Positions 9,085 to 19,066 of a stretch of 64,000 nucleotides of DNA are shown in pieces (the first letter of the stretch is position 1; every line of letters starts with the position of its first letter). The stretch lies in NCBI GenBank assembly GCA_037127915.1, contig JBAXXL010000015.1:1-64000 (forward strand). Reading direction: 5' to 3'. The notes below the pieces were generated by a model. It saw nothing but the letters and a program-made list of their open reading frames with translations. It searched no databases and was not told where the DNA came from. The position numbers and the translations under genes are program-made. This DNA is from JBAXXL01 sp037127915. Its GTDB lineage: Bacteria; Bacteroidota; Ignavibacteria; Kapaibacteriales; UBA2268.

Positions 9085-12000
9085 ATGAAAAAATACAGAT
9101 TTATAATATATATTTCGCTACTATTATTAGCATTAATTCCGCTGAAAGCGCAAGAACCGGTAAATCGTTTATCGTCTTACGAGGGTTTGCACTTTATGAT
9201 TGGTTTTATGCAGAACGAGTATGAGTATTTACAGCTTGGAATTGATTTAAAGATATTTATAGCTTCGCAAGAAACTGCAAATATTGTAATAAAATATCCA
9301 GACCGTCCACCCTTTTCATTTGTTCTTTCACCCGATACAGTACATGTTGAAAATGTTGAAGGACTCTATGAAAACCGCGGAAATTCCGAGGTAATTCGTA
9401 AACTTGGAATAGTTATTCATTCCGATGTCCCAATTACAGTATATTCGTTTTCGAGCCAAACATTATCGAGTGACTGCTATTCAGCGATTCCAATAAAAAA
9501 TTGGGGTTCAGAATATATTACGGTTTGTCAACCATTGAATAAAACAATAGAAAGACTTCCGAGTGGTGTGGACGTGGATGTGATTCGCGAAAGTGAGTTT
9601 ATGGTTATGGCGGCTTACGACAGCACAGTTGTAACAATAACTCCATCTGATTTTACCGGTGGAGGGCAACTACCCAACAAGCCGTTCAATGTTTTATTAA
9701 ATACGGGTGAAACCTATTTAGTAAAATCGCTTTATAATTCCGGTTCTGATGGTGATTTGACCGGTTCATTGATTAAAAGCACTAAACCGGTAGGAGTCCT
9801 TTCAGGTCATGTTCGCGCACCTATGCCAAAAAGCACAAATTCAAGAAACCATTTGGTAGAAATGCTCCCACCAACTTTTTCTTGGGGGAAGTCGTATGTT
9901 TCCGTTCCTTACGGTGTATCGCAATATGGCGATGTATTCCGCATAGTGGCAAAAACAATTCCAACCACTGTCGAAGTTACAACTGATTCTATTGTAAGGC
10001 AATATACGATTAACAATGCTAAGGGTTATATTGAAATCGAAGGAATTTCGCAACCTTCTACATGGACATCGAATAATCCTGTTGAAATTGCACAGTTGAT
10101 GGCTCATTTGGACGCCAATGATCCGAGTTGGCGTGATTTCGACCCGTGTATGGCTTTACTTTCACCAAGTGACCAGTTTGTTCGCCACGTCATGTTTCAA
10201 ACACCGGGCAATATATTTAAAAATCCGAACCAATACCAGCATCATTATACTTCAATAGCTTTAGAAAAAACAGCAAAATCAACTTTGCGTTTGGACGGAA
10301 AGCGTCTCGACAGTGCCGGATTAGCAATTTTCAGACCTATTAAAGGTACTAATTTACTTTGGACACGTATTGAACTGAATCAAGGGACTCATGTTTTAGA
10401 AAGTACAACAGGAAGTTTTTCAGGCGTACTTTTTGCAACCGGTCTATACGATGCTTATGCATTAGTATTAGGTGCATCTTTAAAAATCCCCGGTACAGTA
10501 GATTCACTTCCACCGGTAATTACTCTAACTGAGAATTGCGGTACAGTCCATATAGAAGTAAAGGACAAATTAGCTCCTGCCGCTTCGGGTTTGCTCTATG
10601 CCACAATAAATAAATTCCGTTCATACAATTTCGAATGGAATGTGCAGGAATTCAAATATACCGATTCAATAGCCATTATCGATGCACAAGTAAAAAATCC
10701 TTATATACAAGGTAAATTAGTTATTTATGCTCAAGACAAAGATGGCAATATCAAAGAACAAGAGTTTATATATTATAGGACTGATATTAAATTACCTACC
10801 GCCTTTGATTTCGGAGTGGTAAATTGGCACGATAGTGTTTGCAAAGCCAAATCTTTAGTTAATTATTCAAATAAAACTTATAAAATTATTTCCGCTCGTA
10901 TAGAAGCTGATTCAAGATTATCATTATATACAGATAAAAAACTTCCGGCTACATTGGACAAAGGCGGAATACTGAATTTCAATATTTGCTTTAAACCTTC
11001 CTTCGATTCAACGGCTGTGAATAGCAAATTGATTATCGAAATGGATTGCGGAAAAACTGATACAGTAGATGTTTCAGCTTTAGTACGAGCACCTGCATTA
11101 CTTGCTCAAGGTTACAATTTCGGCAATTTATTAGCCGGAGAAACAGCGGATGGCATTATAGGTATCCAGAATAACGGTAATATTGATATATCAATTGATA
11201 CAATGATAACTTCCGGTGATGAAAACCAGTTCGTTATAGATAGAGCCGCTTTACCGCTTGTACTTCATTCAAGTTCCGATACGACTATCAAAGCACAATT
11301 CACACCTACAGCCCGCGGAAGTTTTTCATTGAACGGTGAGTTTAAGAATTCTGCCGATATTCCGAATGGATTCATATTAACCGGAATCGGTTTGGCACCA
11401 GAATTTGATTCGCTATTTGTTGATCTCGGCGAAAGACGTATTGGGCATTATGCTGATACACTTATGACGATTACTAACAAAGGCGATTATTTGGGGGATT
11501 TATTCTTTACCAAATTCCTTACCAAATCTATAGACGATACTACTTCTGCTTTTCTTAACTCTTTTTCAGCAATTGGCCTACCCCCTGCTGAAAATATTGA
11601 AATGAAAATTCCAATCCAAATAGCTAATGTAGGGAATTACAGAGTTTCCGGTGAATATAAAACAAATTGCAAAATTCATCCACCTGTAGCGATTGAAATA
11701 ATAGGTGTTGGTACAATACCGGTATGTAAAACAAACGATATTCTGATAAACGATACTGATATATATTCCGAAACGGATTCATCAGCGGTTATAATAGAAG
11801 CCGCGGGTAATGAGATATTGACTATACACAGCGTTACCCCGATAGCACCTATAATCGGGGAATTCGAGTATGATTTAACAGCATTACAAGGAATAAAAAT
11901 CCCTGTAGGTAGTAATACAAAGTTGGATATTAAATTCAAACCAACCGTAGGCGGTATGCACGAACAAAAGTTCTTGGTTGTTTCGGATGCGGCACCGGAT

Positions 12001-13074
12001 TATGGTTCGAAGAACGATACAATTACAATCAGTGCCAAAGCAGTAGTACCCGATATTGAAAAAATCGTTATCGAATTTGCTGCTGACCCTTTTGTAAATT
12101 GTCAAACAAATGTTTTGAATGTAAAAATCACTAATAATGGTTCGAAAATTGTCAATCTTGATGAAATTAAGGTAACAGCTCAACCGCTAAATTTGAATTG
12201 GAAAATAGTTCAGGATATTAATCAGGACATTCCACAGGTAATGGCTCCTGGAACTGTGTATTCGTTCGATATTGAGATTTTCCCGCTCAGTGGAACAACA
12301 TCAACCATAAATGTTGCCGCGTTGATTTTCGGGACCGAGAAAATTTCCGGGGAGTATGAATTTACTCCAAAGGAATCAGCAGCATTGATATTTTCTGCTC
12401 CAGAACTGAAATTAGAAATTGGCAAGGAATATACATTAGATTTTAACGGCAGTTTTCCTCACAAAATAGAAAAAGAAATATCTTTCAATTTGGAAATAAA
12501 TCTTCCGAGTAATTCATTTTATATTGACACGACAAAAGAAGTATGGCTTGTGTTGGATAATAACCAAAAATATAAGTTGAATTTAGACCGTCAGGATGAT
12601 AAGATAGTTTTTTCTTATCCAAATATACAACCTGAAGGGTTGACAAATTGGAATCTGAAATTCGATATTTTGACTTTGCTTGATAAAGAATCTCAATTTT
12701 CACTTGTTGCGAAAGTGAATTTTGACGATTGTTATTTAAATAGTGAAAATAATTTTATGGTGATTTTTGAAGAAATTTGCTCAAAAGACCTTAGATTAAT
12801 AAAAATTAATTCTAATTTACTTTCGATGCAGGTTTTGCCTAACCCAATTAAAAATGAATTAAATATCGACCTTAACATACCTCGCCAAAGTACTGTTGAC
12901 ATAAATTTGTACGACATAAGGGGTAAAAAAATCACTTTGAGTGAAAAATTAGTTTTGCAGATAGGAAAACATTTATTAATTTACAATTTTGTTGACGTAC
13001 CAAATGGTATTTATCGTTTGGAATTATCATCACAAGAGTATATGAAACGAATAGTAGTAATAATAAACAAATAA
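9085..13074 (+). CDS. T9SS cargo with IgGFc-binding-like N-terminus
   Basis: The 1329-aa secreted protein has a signal peptide (residues 1-22, ending LKAQ). Residues about 100-470 resemble the IgGFc-binding protein N-terminal domain found in large bacterial adhesin-like proteins (motifs VPITVYSFSSQ, YSAIPIKNWGSEYITV and MALLSPSDQFV). Residues about 570-1010 contain several 'choice-of-anchor D'/ASH-type beta-sandwich modules (e.g. YNFGNLLAGETADGIIGI). The C-terminal ~80 residues form a T9SS sorting domain (VLPNPIKNELNI, LYDIRGKKI, VPNGIYRLEL), so export by type IX secretion and surface attachment are expected. The outer-membrane barrel gene follows 15 bp downstream, suggesting an operon. Function is unknown; the domain content suggests adhesion. 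Confidence 0.8.
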   Translation: MKKYRFIIYISLLLLALIPLKAQEPVNRLSSYEGLHFMIGFMQNEYEYLQLGIDLKIFIASQETANIVIKYPDRPPFSFVLSPDTVHVENVEGLYENRGNSEVIRKLGIVIHSDVPITVYSFSSQTLSSDCYSAIPIKNWGSEYITVCQPLNKTIERLPSGVDVDVIRESEFMVMAAYDSTVVTITPSDFTGGGQLPNKPFNVLLNTGETYLVKSLYNSGSDGDLTGSLIKSTKPVGVLSGHVRAPMPKSTNSRNHLVEMLPPTFSWGKSYVSVPYGVSQYGDVFRIVAKTIPTTVEVTTDSIVRQYTINNAKGYIEIEGISQPSTWTSNNPVEIAQLMAHLDANDPSWRDFDPCMALLSPSDQFVRHVMFQTPGNIFKNPNQYQHHYTSIALEKTAKSTLRLDGKRLDSAGLAIFRPIKGTNLLWTRIELNQGTHVLESTTGSFSGVLFATGLYDAYALVLGASLKIPGTVDSLPPVITLTENCGTVHIEVKDKLAPAASGLLYATINKFRSYNFEWNVQEFKYTDSIAIIDAQVKNPYIQGKLVIYAQDKDGNIKEQEFIYYRTDIKLPTAFDFGVVNWHDSVCKAKSLVNYSNKTYKIISARIEADSRLSLYTDKKLPATLDKGGILNFNICFKPSFDSTAVNSKLIIEMDCGKTDTVDVSALVRAPALLAQGYNFGNLLAGETADGIIGIQNNGNIDISIDTMITSGDENQFVIDRAALPLVLHSSSDTTIKAQFTPTARGSFSLNGEFKNSADIPNGFILTGIGLAPEFDSLFVDLGERRIGHYADTLMTITNKGDYLGDLFFTKFLTKSIDDTTSAFLNSFSAIGLPPAENIEMKIPIQIANVGNYRVSGEYKTNCKIHPPVAIEIIGVGTIPVCKTNDILINDTDIYSETDSSAVIIEAAGNEILTIHSVTPIAPIIGEFEYDLTALQGIKIPVGSNTKLDIKFKPTVGGMHEQKFLVVSDAAPDYGSKNDTITISAKAVVPDIEKIVIEFAADPFVNCQTNVLNVKITNNGSKIVNLDEIKVTAQPLNLNWKIVQDINQDIPQVMAPGTVYSFDIEIFPLSGTTSTINVAALIFGTEKISGEYEFTPKESAALIFSAPELKLEIGKEYTLDFNGSFPHKIEKEISFNLEINLPSNSFYIDTTKEVWLVLDNNQKYKLNLDRQDDKIVFSYPNIQPEGLTNWNLKFDILTLLDKESQFSLVAKVNFDDCYLNSENNFMVIFEEICSKDLRLIKINSNLLSMQVLPNPIKNELNIDLNIPRQSTVDINLYDIRGKKITLSEKLVLQIGKHLLIYNFVDVPNGIYRLELSSQEYMKRIVVIINK

Positions 13075-13089
13075 AATAGGAGTAACTCT

Positions 13090-13947
13090 ATGAAACGATC
13101 TATAATAATAGTTTTAGGGTTATTATTGATCTCAATAACAGGCAGTTTTGCACAGGATCCAAATAGTTCCATTGATTTGGATTATGTTTCAGATCCGGTA
13201 TTTCTCGGAGTAACATTCGGTTACAACAGAGTGATGCATTCTGTGTCTTTACCATCCTCCGATGATTTAGGCATGATGTGTCCAAAATTCGAAAACGGAA
13301 GTTCTAATGGCTTTTGGGCCGGCATAACTTATGAGCAATTCTTCGGTGATCTTTCGAATAGCCGTCAATCACTGATATTCAGAGCACTTTACAGTACTTA
13401 TCCTGCTTACATGGAAGTAGGCGGAGAGGATTTGCCAACTCAAGTGCGTATTTACAATAACCAAAATGAATTGATTGACCAAAGGGTAATTTGGACTTCA
13501 GTAGTAAATACTTACTCGGTTAAGTACTCTGTAGCATCATTGGAAATAAGCTATAAAATCAAACCAATTGAAGGAATAAACTTGGGTATCACAGTGACTC
13601 CAACTTTGGATTATGTTTTACAAAAAACAAGAGATCAAAGATTTGAATTACTTACACCTGACAATGCTCAATTTAATATCACACAAGCAGTTCTAGATTC
13701 TAGCCATTTCACATTAACTAATAATAACCGTACTGTAATAATCAAACAAGGTGATATAGATGGTGCAAATTCTATTCGGGTAGGATTGAAAGTTGGTCTT
13801 CAATATGAAATCAACATACCCGGCGGTTTCTATATAGTTCCTGCAGTGTATTATAATTTCGGTATTACTAATGTTGCCGCTAATAATGATTGGCGTGTAA
13901 ATGCTTTGCAAATCGGTATTGATATACGTAAACCTATTCGCTTTTAA
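13090..13947 (+). CDS. Outer-membrane beta-barrel protein
   Basis: The 285-aa product has a signal peptide (residues 1-22, ending GSFAQ). A run of alternating amphipathic strands follows, and the chain ends with the aromatic residue typical of outer-membrane barrels (DIRKPIRF). It lies 15 bp after the T9SS cargo gene, and the AGGAG just before its ATG is a reasonable ribosome site, so the two are probably co-transcribed. The strand pattern resembles the small barrels loosely grouped as PorT-like or 'outer membrane protein beta-barrel domain', but I cannot name a substrate. A strong terminator closes the unit at 13969-14004. Confidence 0.7.
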   Translation: MKRSIIIVLGLLLISITGSFAQDPNSSIDLDYVSDPVFLGVTFGYNRVMHSVSLPSSDDLGMMCPKFENGSSNGFWAGITYEQFFGDLSNSRQSLIFRALYSTYPAYMEVGGEDLPTQVRIYNNQNELIDQRVIWTSVVNTYSVKYSVASLEISYKIKPIEGINLGITVTPTLDYVLQKTRDQRFELLTPDNAQFNITQAVLDSSHFTLTNNNRTVIIKQGDIDGANSIRVGLKVGLQYEINIPGGFYIVPAVYYNFGITNVAANNDWRVNALQIGIDIRKPIRF

Positions 13948-13968
13948 TTAGCAATAGATAAACTATTT

Positions 13969-14004
13969 AAGCGTCTGCTTCTAATAAAAGCGGACGCTTT
14001 TTTT
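13969..14004 (+). terminator. Terminator after the barrel gene
   Basis: AAGCGTCTGCTT pairs with AAGCGGACGCTT in a 12-base stem with one G-U pair and a seven-T tail. Confidence 0.9.
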
Positions 14005-14030
14005 AATTTTATTATCGGATATATTTGTAA

Positions 14031-14534
14031 ATGAAAACTTTATGGTCGCCATGGCGTTCCCAATACATAGATACATTTAGCGATGAATGCTCTAAAGCGG
14101 ATGAAAATTGTTTTATTTGTAGAGCCGTTGAAAATATCGACGATGACAAAACAGGTCTGGTAGTAGCGCGCTACGAAAAGGTAATTGTTTTGATGAATAA
14201 GTACCCATACAACAGCGGGCATCTACTTGTTGCTCCCAATAGGCATACCGGAGATATTTTGGAATTGACCACCGATGAGTTGTGCGCTATTAATCTGGCT
14301 TGCCAAAAATCGGTAGAGATATTAACTAAATTGTATCATCCTAATGGCTTTAATATTGGAGCTAATTTGGGAGAGTGTGCAGGAGCGGGCCTGCCGGGGC
14401 ATCTTCATTACCACGTATTACCACGTTGGGTAGGCGATACAAGTTTTGTATCGACAATTTCCGATACTAAAGTAATTTCATTCGATATGGAAACAATGTT
14501 TAATCTAATTCACAACGCTTTTAACTCCAAATAA
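14031..14534 (+). CDS. HIT-family nucleotide hydrolase/transferase
   Basis: The 167-aa cytoplasmic protein of the histidine triad superfamily has the catalytic motif GHLHYHVLPRW, giving H-x-H-x-H. An N-terminal WSPWRSQYI segment and a Cys pair (CFIC) resemble the subfamily annotated as Ap4A phosphorylase/ATP adenylyltransferase-like. Members hydrolyse or phosphorolyse dinucleoside polyphosphates or nucleoside phosphoramidates; the precise substrate cannot be read from sequence. TATATTTG at 14020-14027 sits immediately before the ATG and would give a near-leaderless transcript if used, but no TTTG -33 element is present. rsmA starts 13 bp downstream. Confidence 0.9.
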   Translation: MKTLWSPWRSQYIDTFSDECSKADENCFICRAVENIDDDKTGLVVARYEKVIVLMNKYPYNSGHLLVAPNRHTGDILELTTDELCAINLACQKSVEILTKLYHPNGFNIGANLGECAGAGLPGHLHYHVLPRWVGDTSFVSTISDTKVISFDMETMFNLIHNAFNSK

Positions 14535-14547
14535 TCCGGAAACACTA

Positions 14548-15360
14548 ATGCATATAGCACCAAAAAAGTCTCTTGGGCAAAATTTTCTTACAGATAAAAA
14601 TATTATTTCTAAAACAGTAGCTGAATTGGATTTGAAACCGGAGGATTTTGTTTTAGAAATAGGACCAGGTGAAGGTGCTTTAACAGAATATATTCTTGCA
14701 AAAACTAAAAACGTGTTGGCGGTTGAGTTAGACCAGCGAGCTTGCGAAGTGTTGAAACGCAGGTTCAGCGGAATGCAGGGTGGCGAGTTGCAAGTGATAA
14801 ATATGGATTTTTTAGGTTTTAATTTTAAAGATAATTTACCGGAAAACTTCCGCGGCAAGCGAATTAAAATATTAGGAAATATACCGTATTATATATCGGG
14901 CAGGATATTTTTTAAACTGTTCGAAAATGCTGAGTATATTTCACGAGCTGTTATTACAGTTCAAAAAGAAGTTGCCGAGCGAATTGTTGCAAAACCCAAG
15001 ACAAAGGAATACGGAATATTATCAGTTTTGGCGAGTTTAACGGGAAAGCCCAAAAAAGCGTTCGATGTATCGTCGCATTGTTTTTATCCCCGTCCTAACG
15101 TCACAAGCGCCGTTGTAACGATGAACTTTTTCGAACCCGAATGTTTGCCTGAAGATTTCAAATTAGTCGCAGACATCGTTAAAGCCGCCTTTAATCAGAG
15201 GCGCAAAATGCTGAGCAATTCGTTTAAAAATTATTTTGAATCCAATTTATTGGACCCAGATTTGATTGTACAAATCAATGAAATTTATGGTAATAAAAGA
15301 GCTGAAGAATTAGTAATAGAAGATTATGTCAAAATTTATTCGATAATTAAAAATGACTAA
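14548..15360 (+). CDS. rsmA: 16S rRNA dimethyladenosine transferase RsmA (KsgA)
   Basis: The 270-aa product is the S-adenosylmethionine-dependent enzyme that dimethylates the two adjacent adenosines in the 3' terminal hairpin of 16S rRNA during small-subunit maturation. It opens with KKSLGQNFL, the characteristic N-terminus. The SAM-binding motif EIGPGEGALTEYIL follows, then the catalytic NIPYYIS motif and a C-terminal helical domain with FNQRRKML. The length is normal for the family. It lies 13 bp after the HIT gene, and its last eight bases overlap the start of the PAP2-family gene, so the three probably form one transcript. Confidence 0.97.
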   Translation: MHIAPKKSLGQNFLTDKNIISKTVAELDLKPEDFVLEIGPGEGALTEYILAKTKNVLAVELDQRACEVLKRRFSGMQGGELQVINMDFLGFNFKDNLPENFRGKRIKILGNIPYYISGRIFFKLFENAEYISRAVITVQKEVAERIVAKPKTKEYGILSVLASLTGKPKKAFDVSSHCFYPRPNVTSAVVTMNFFEPECLPEDFKLVADIVKAAFNQRRKMLSNSFKNYFESNLLDPDLIVQINEIYGNKRAEELVIEDYVKIYSIIKND

Positions 15361-16327
15361 AGATAACAAAAAAAAACAACCCGAGAAAATGCCTAAGTTA
15401 GATTTAAAAGAAATTTTAAATATGACTGATATATATCTCTTGTTTGGATTAATGTTTATGAGCTTGCAGGCAATTTACTTTTTCCTTTCCAATTCTGAGA
15501 TTCAAAGAATTCTTTATACCAATTCTGTGCTAATCGTTGGAATAATAGTTATAGCTTACGTGGATCACCACTATACCCGTGGTTCTTTTTTCCGTTTAGC
15601 TCGAAGATTGTTATTATTACCGCTGATTTTCGTTTTGTATTCAGAATCTCAAGTATTTATAAAATTAATAAATCCTGTACTATACGATAATGTCCTTGCC
15701 AATTGGGATTTAGCTTTGTTTGGCTGTCAACCTAACGATATACTCTACAAAATAGCCACACCTTGGTTAACAGAGTTTTTGCAGTTCTGTTACGTTAATT
15801 ACTTTGTGATTTTTGTTTTGATTGCAGTTGAGTTACATATTTGGCATAACAACAAACTTTTTTCGGAATTTGTGGATTATATATTTTTCTCATTTGTATT
15901 AACTTATGTATTATATTATATATTTCCCGCAATTGGACCGCGGTTTTACCTCTATGACTTCGCTAAATTAAATAGTGATTTGCCGGGTGTATTTTTGACC
16001 AATTTTTTTAGAGACTTTGTAAACACCGGCGGCGGAATTCCGAAAGGCGGTGTACCGAATCCACAAGATTACATATACCGTGATTGTATGCCAAGCGGTC
16101 ATACTTGGATAACCCTTACCTGCATATATTTTGTAATTAAACATAAAATGAAATTGGCTTGGTATATAGTGCCAATTGGTATAGGACTTATTTTATCGAC
16201 CGTATATATGCGTTATCATTATTTAGTTGATGTAATGGCAGGAGTAGTATTATCCATAGCGTGTATATTTATTGAACCAAAAATTGCAATGTTTTTTAAA
16301 AATAGACTAAAATTTAAAAGCATATAG
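15353..16327 (+). CDS. PAP2-family membrane phosphatase or phosphotransferase
   Basis: The 324-aa polytopic membrane protein has a short Lys-rich cytoplasmic N-terminus and about six transmembrane segments. It carries the PAP2 signature: MPSGHTW (the PSGH motif) and MRYHYLVDVMAG, which supplies R-(x)-H-(x3)-D. The long loop and overall arrangement resemble the Aur1/Ipt1-like branch of lipid phosphatases and inositolphosphotransferases. The likely substrate is a lipid phosphate, lipid pyrophosphate or phosphoinositol-type head group at the membrane; this cannot be narrowed from sequence. The start codon overlaps the end of rsmA by eight bases, implying translational coupling. The neighbouring polysaccharide genes make envelope lipid metabolism plausible. 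Confidence 0.85.
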   Translation: MTKDNKKKQPEKMPKLDLKEILNMTDIYLLFGLMFMSLQAIYFFLSNSEIQRILYTNSVLIVGIIVIAYVDHHYTRGSFFRLARRLLLLPLIFVLYSESQVFIKLINPVLYDNVLANWDLALFGCQPNDILYKIATPWLTEFLQFCYVNYFVIFVLIAVELHIWHNNKLFSEFVDYIFFSFVLTYVLYYIFPAIGPRFYLYDFAKLNSDLPGVFLTNFFRDFVNTGGGIPKGGVPNPQDYIYRDCMPSGHTWITLTCIYFVIKHKMKLAWYIVPIGIGLILSTVYMRYHYLVDVMAGVVLSIACIFIEPKIAMFFKNRLKFKSI

Positions 16328-16400
16328 CTAATGAATGGGGATATATTAAAAATTAGTATTAATTTTGATAGTTATAATAAATAAATAAAATAAATCTGAT

Positions 16401-17558
16401 ATGGAAAGTTTAAAAATCGATAATAATCAAAATAATGAATTCAGTAGTACAAGAGTATTAGCGGCCATCCTTCGCCGTAAATGGTTCGTTATAATAACTG
16501 TAATTCTAGCAACAGCCGCAAGTGTATTTATATCCTTGATGTTGCCGGAATGGTATAAATCAACTACAAATGTTGTACCACCAAAAAAATCAGACGATGC
16601 GACGAGTATAAGCGGTGGATTATCAGCTGTAATGAAAAATGTCGGGCTGACTAAATTGGGCGGCTCCACTAGTGAGACTTACAGTTATACTGTAATTTTG
16701 ACTAGCCGTACAGTTGTTGATTCTATGATAACGCTTTATAAACTTGACAAAGTTTATGGCATACCGAAAAGCAAACAAACTGAATTACGCACATTCTTTT
16801 TAGAAAATGTAGATGTTACCTTCGAAAAAGACGGTAATTATTTGATATCAATCTGGGATAGGAATCCAAAACGTGCCGCTGAAATGGCGAATACATACAT
16901 ACAAATTGCCAATTCTGTTGCCATAAGATTGGGTCGTGATGAAGCGCAGTTACAAATTGAGCATATATCGCAACGAATAGGTGCAATGAACGAGAATATA
17001 GCGGCTACAAATATCAGATTGGGACGCTTCTCGAAGGAGTATATGATGTTTGCTCCTGAAGAGCAAGCAAAAGCAATGGCTACCGCAATTTCGGAAGTCA
17101 AATTACAACAATTGAAATACGAAATGGCTTACGATTTGAAAAAAATCGAATATGGTGAAAACGATCCTGCTACACAAGATTTGAAAAGATTAGTTACTGC
17201 AACAAAAGAAAAATTACTCCAGGCTCAAACAGAACCGGGTTTTGCCGGAAATTTCGCACTTAACCAATCGGCAAGTGTCGGTGTTGAATTTATTAATTTA
17301 TACGCCGAGTTGGAAACATACACCAAAATGAAGGCTTATCTACTGCCGATGCTGGAAGAAGCGAAATTAGATGAAGTCAAAAATGTACGCAATTTATATG
17401 TACTTGATAAAGCAATACCGGCAGATAAAAAAGACAAACCTAAACGCGCGCTAATTGTTGGCGGCACGTTTTTAGGTTCTTTTATCCTAGTTGTATTTAT
17501 CTTACTGCTTCTCGATGCGATTACCGAAACCAAGAAGAAATTGAAGCTTAACTCATAA
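16401..17558 (+). CDS. Wzz-type polysaccharide chain-length determinant
   Basis: The 385-aa inner-membrane protein of the Wzz/polysaccharide co-polymerase family has a transmembrane segment at about 29-49. A large periplasmic region follows with the family motif SLMLPEWYKSTTNVVPPKK and a long coiled-coil (about 170-300). A second transmembrane segment at about 350-375 is preceded by the Pro-rich KAIPADKKDKPKR. It lacks a fused tyrosine kinase. Such proteins set the modal length of O-antigen or capsule chains with a polymerase. The next gene, an O-antigen ligase/polymerase homologue, begins one base after its stop. TAATTTTG at 16360-16367 could be a -7 promoter element, without a good -33. Confidence 0.9.
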   Translation: MESLKIDNNQNNEFSSTRVLAAILRRKWFVIITVILATAASVFISLMLPEWYKSTTNVVPPKKSDDATSISGGLSAVMKNVGLTKLGGSTSETYSYTVILTSRTVVDSMITLYKLDKVYGIPKSKQTELRTFFLENVDVTFEKDGNYLISIWDRNPKRAAEMANTYIQIANSVAIRLGRDEAQLQIEHISQRIGAMNENIAATNIRLGRFSKEYMMFAPEEQAKAMATAISEVKLQQLKYEMAYDLKKIEYGENDPATQDLKRLVTATKEKLLQAQTEPGFAGNFALNQSASVGVEFINLYAELETYTKMKAYLLPMLEEAKLDEVKNVRNLYVLDKAIPADKKDKPKRALIVGGTFLGSFILVVFILLLLDAITETKKKLKLNS

Positions 17559-17559
17559 A

Positions 17560-18999
17560 ATGAAATTATTGACAAATAATGCTAAAGAATATATAATACT
17601 GGGGTTAATATATACTTTAATAATTATACCATTAGCATATTTTGGAATAATTATGGGTATGGGTATATATATATTGCCGGCTGTGGCGGCATTGCCGCTT
17701 TTGTATTTCGTTTTTAAAAAGCCTCAGGTATGGCTTTATACCTCGATGTTTCTTTTTATCTTTTTCACTCGTTCCCGCGAAGCTGAAGCATCTCCTTTCG
17801 ATTACTTCTTTGCGATTTATTATATTGGAGGCTTATTATTATGGATATTAGGACAACTCCTTTATAAACGTGAAAAATTAGTCCGGAATTATGGTGATAT
17901 GTTTATTCTTTTATATTCCATAGGAGTACTTCTAAATTTTTTCATAGCTTATTCTGCCGGAGTCGATCCGATGAATTGGTTGCGTGAAGCTACAACTCTG
18001 TTTTTAGTCTTGTTTTACTTTCCTATCAGGCATTATTTTTATGATGAACAAAAGCTAAAACCATTCATGATATTTTTTGGAGTAGTTTTAATAATAATTT
18101 CATGTATATCAATTTATACATATTATCTCGCACTATCCGATATACAATATGCTTTTCAATTAGCATCATCAGATAAAATAAATCAAATGATATTTACGGT
18201 TGGGGTTATTTTCGGTTTAGTTTTTACGTTTTATCAAAAAAAACGAAAGAATGAAATCTATCTTTTAATTTTTATTGGTTTTATAGGGGTTTCATTAATC
18301 CTTACTTTCTCGAGGACTTTTTGGCTGATCGTTATATTGATGAGCGTGGTGTTATTTTTATATTTGCCTGTAAAAAAGAAAACCGCAATGTTTAAAGTAG
18401 GAATGGCATTGATTGTTTTGGGGGTATTAAGTTTTTTCCTATTATTAGGCGACAATACAGAAATGATTTCGACCTTACTGGAAAAAAGAATTTCATCAGC
18501 TTCATCAGGTACCAAAGATGAATCGCTCCAGGCACGATTTGTTGAATGGGATTATGCTTTAGGTGAAATCCAAAAATACCCGCTTGGCGGTAAGGGTATG
18601 GGTAATAAAGTACATTTCTATAATATTTTAGTTAGTCAAACTTTCCATACTTTAAATATCCATAATGGTTATATATTTTTTTGTTTTAAACTTGGTATTC
18701 CAATGGCATTGGTTTATCTATCTTTCTTCCTGTTTTATACGTTTAAAGCATTTTTCTTATCACTTCGAAAAAGTAGTTTATTCTTTAAAGCTTTATCCAT
18801 TGCCTGCTTTTTAGGTTTCATCAGCGTTTTGATTGCTAATACTACAAGTATGCAATTTGTATATCGTGACGGGCATTTCACAATATTTCTTTTAATAGCA
18901 TTTACTTCAATAGCCGATTATAATATAAATTCGCCAAAAAGACGTGAAAATTTAATTGAAACTAATAACATTTTGCCTGATGAGGCAAATAATACTTAA
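17560..18999 (+). CDS. O-antigen ligase/polymerase family membrane protein
   Basis: The 479-aa protein has about twelve predicted transmembrane segments and the O-antigen ligase (Wzy/WaaL, PF04932-type) region at about 235-400. The signature includes LTFSRTFWLIVILMS and the large periplasmic loop with EWDYALGEIQKYPLGGKGMG and NIHNGYIFF. WaaL/Wzy proteins polymerise undecaprenyl-linked oligosaccharides or attach the polymer to an acceptor; sequence alone does not separate the two. It begins one base after the Wzz-type gene, so the two are translationally linked and probably act on the same polymer. No glycosyltransferase cluster or flippase is nearby on this strand. Confidence 0.85.
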   Translation: MKLLTNNAKEYIILGLIYTLIIIPLAYFGIIMGMGIYILPAVAALPLLYFVFKKPQVWLYTSMFLFIFFTRSREAEASPFDYFFAIYYIGGLLLWILGQLLYKREKLVRNYGDMFILLYSIGVLLNFFIAYSAGVDPMNWLREATTLFLVLFYFPIRHYFYDEQKLKPFMIFFGVVLIIISCISIYTYYLALSDIQYAFQLASSDKINQMIFTVGVIFGLVFTFYQKKRKNEIYLLIFIGFIGVSLILTFSRTFWLIVILMSVVLFLYLPVKKKTAMFKVGMALIVLGVLSFFLLLGDNTEMISTLLEKRISSASSGTKDESLQARFVEWDYALGEIQKYPLGGKGMGNKVHFYNILVSQTFHTLNIHNGYIFFCFKLGIPMALVYLSFFLFYTFKAFFLSLRKSSLFFKALSIACFLGFISVLIANTTSMQFVYRDGHFTIFLLIAFTSIADYNINSPKRRENLIETNNILPDEANNT

Positions 19000-19066
19000 A
19001 ACAATGAATAAAAATATTCGTCTGAAGTAAATATTTATTTTTTGTTTTACTAATTAAGAAAGATCG

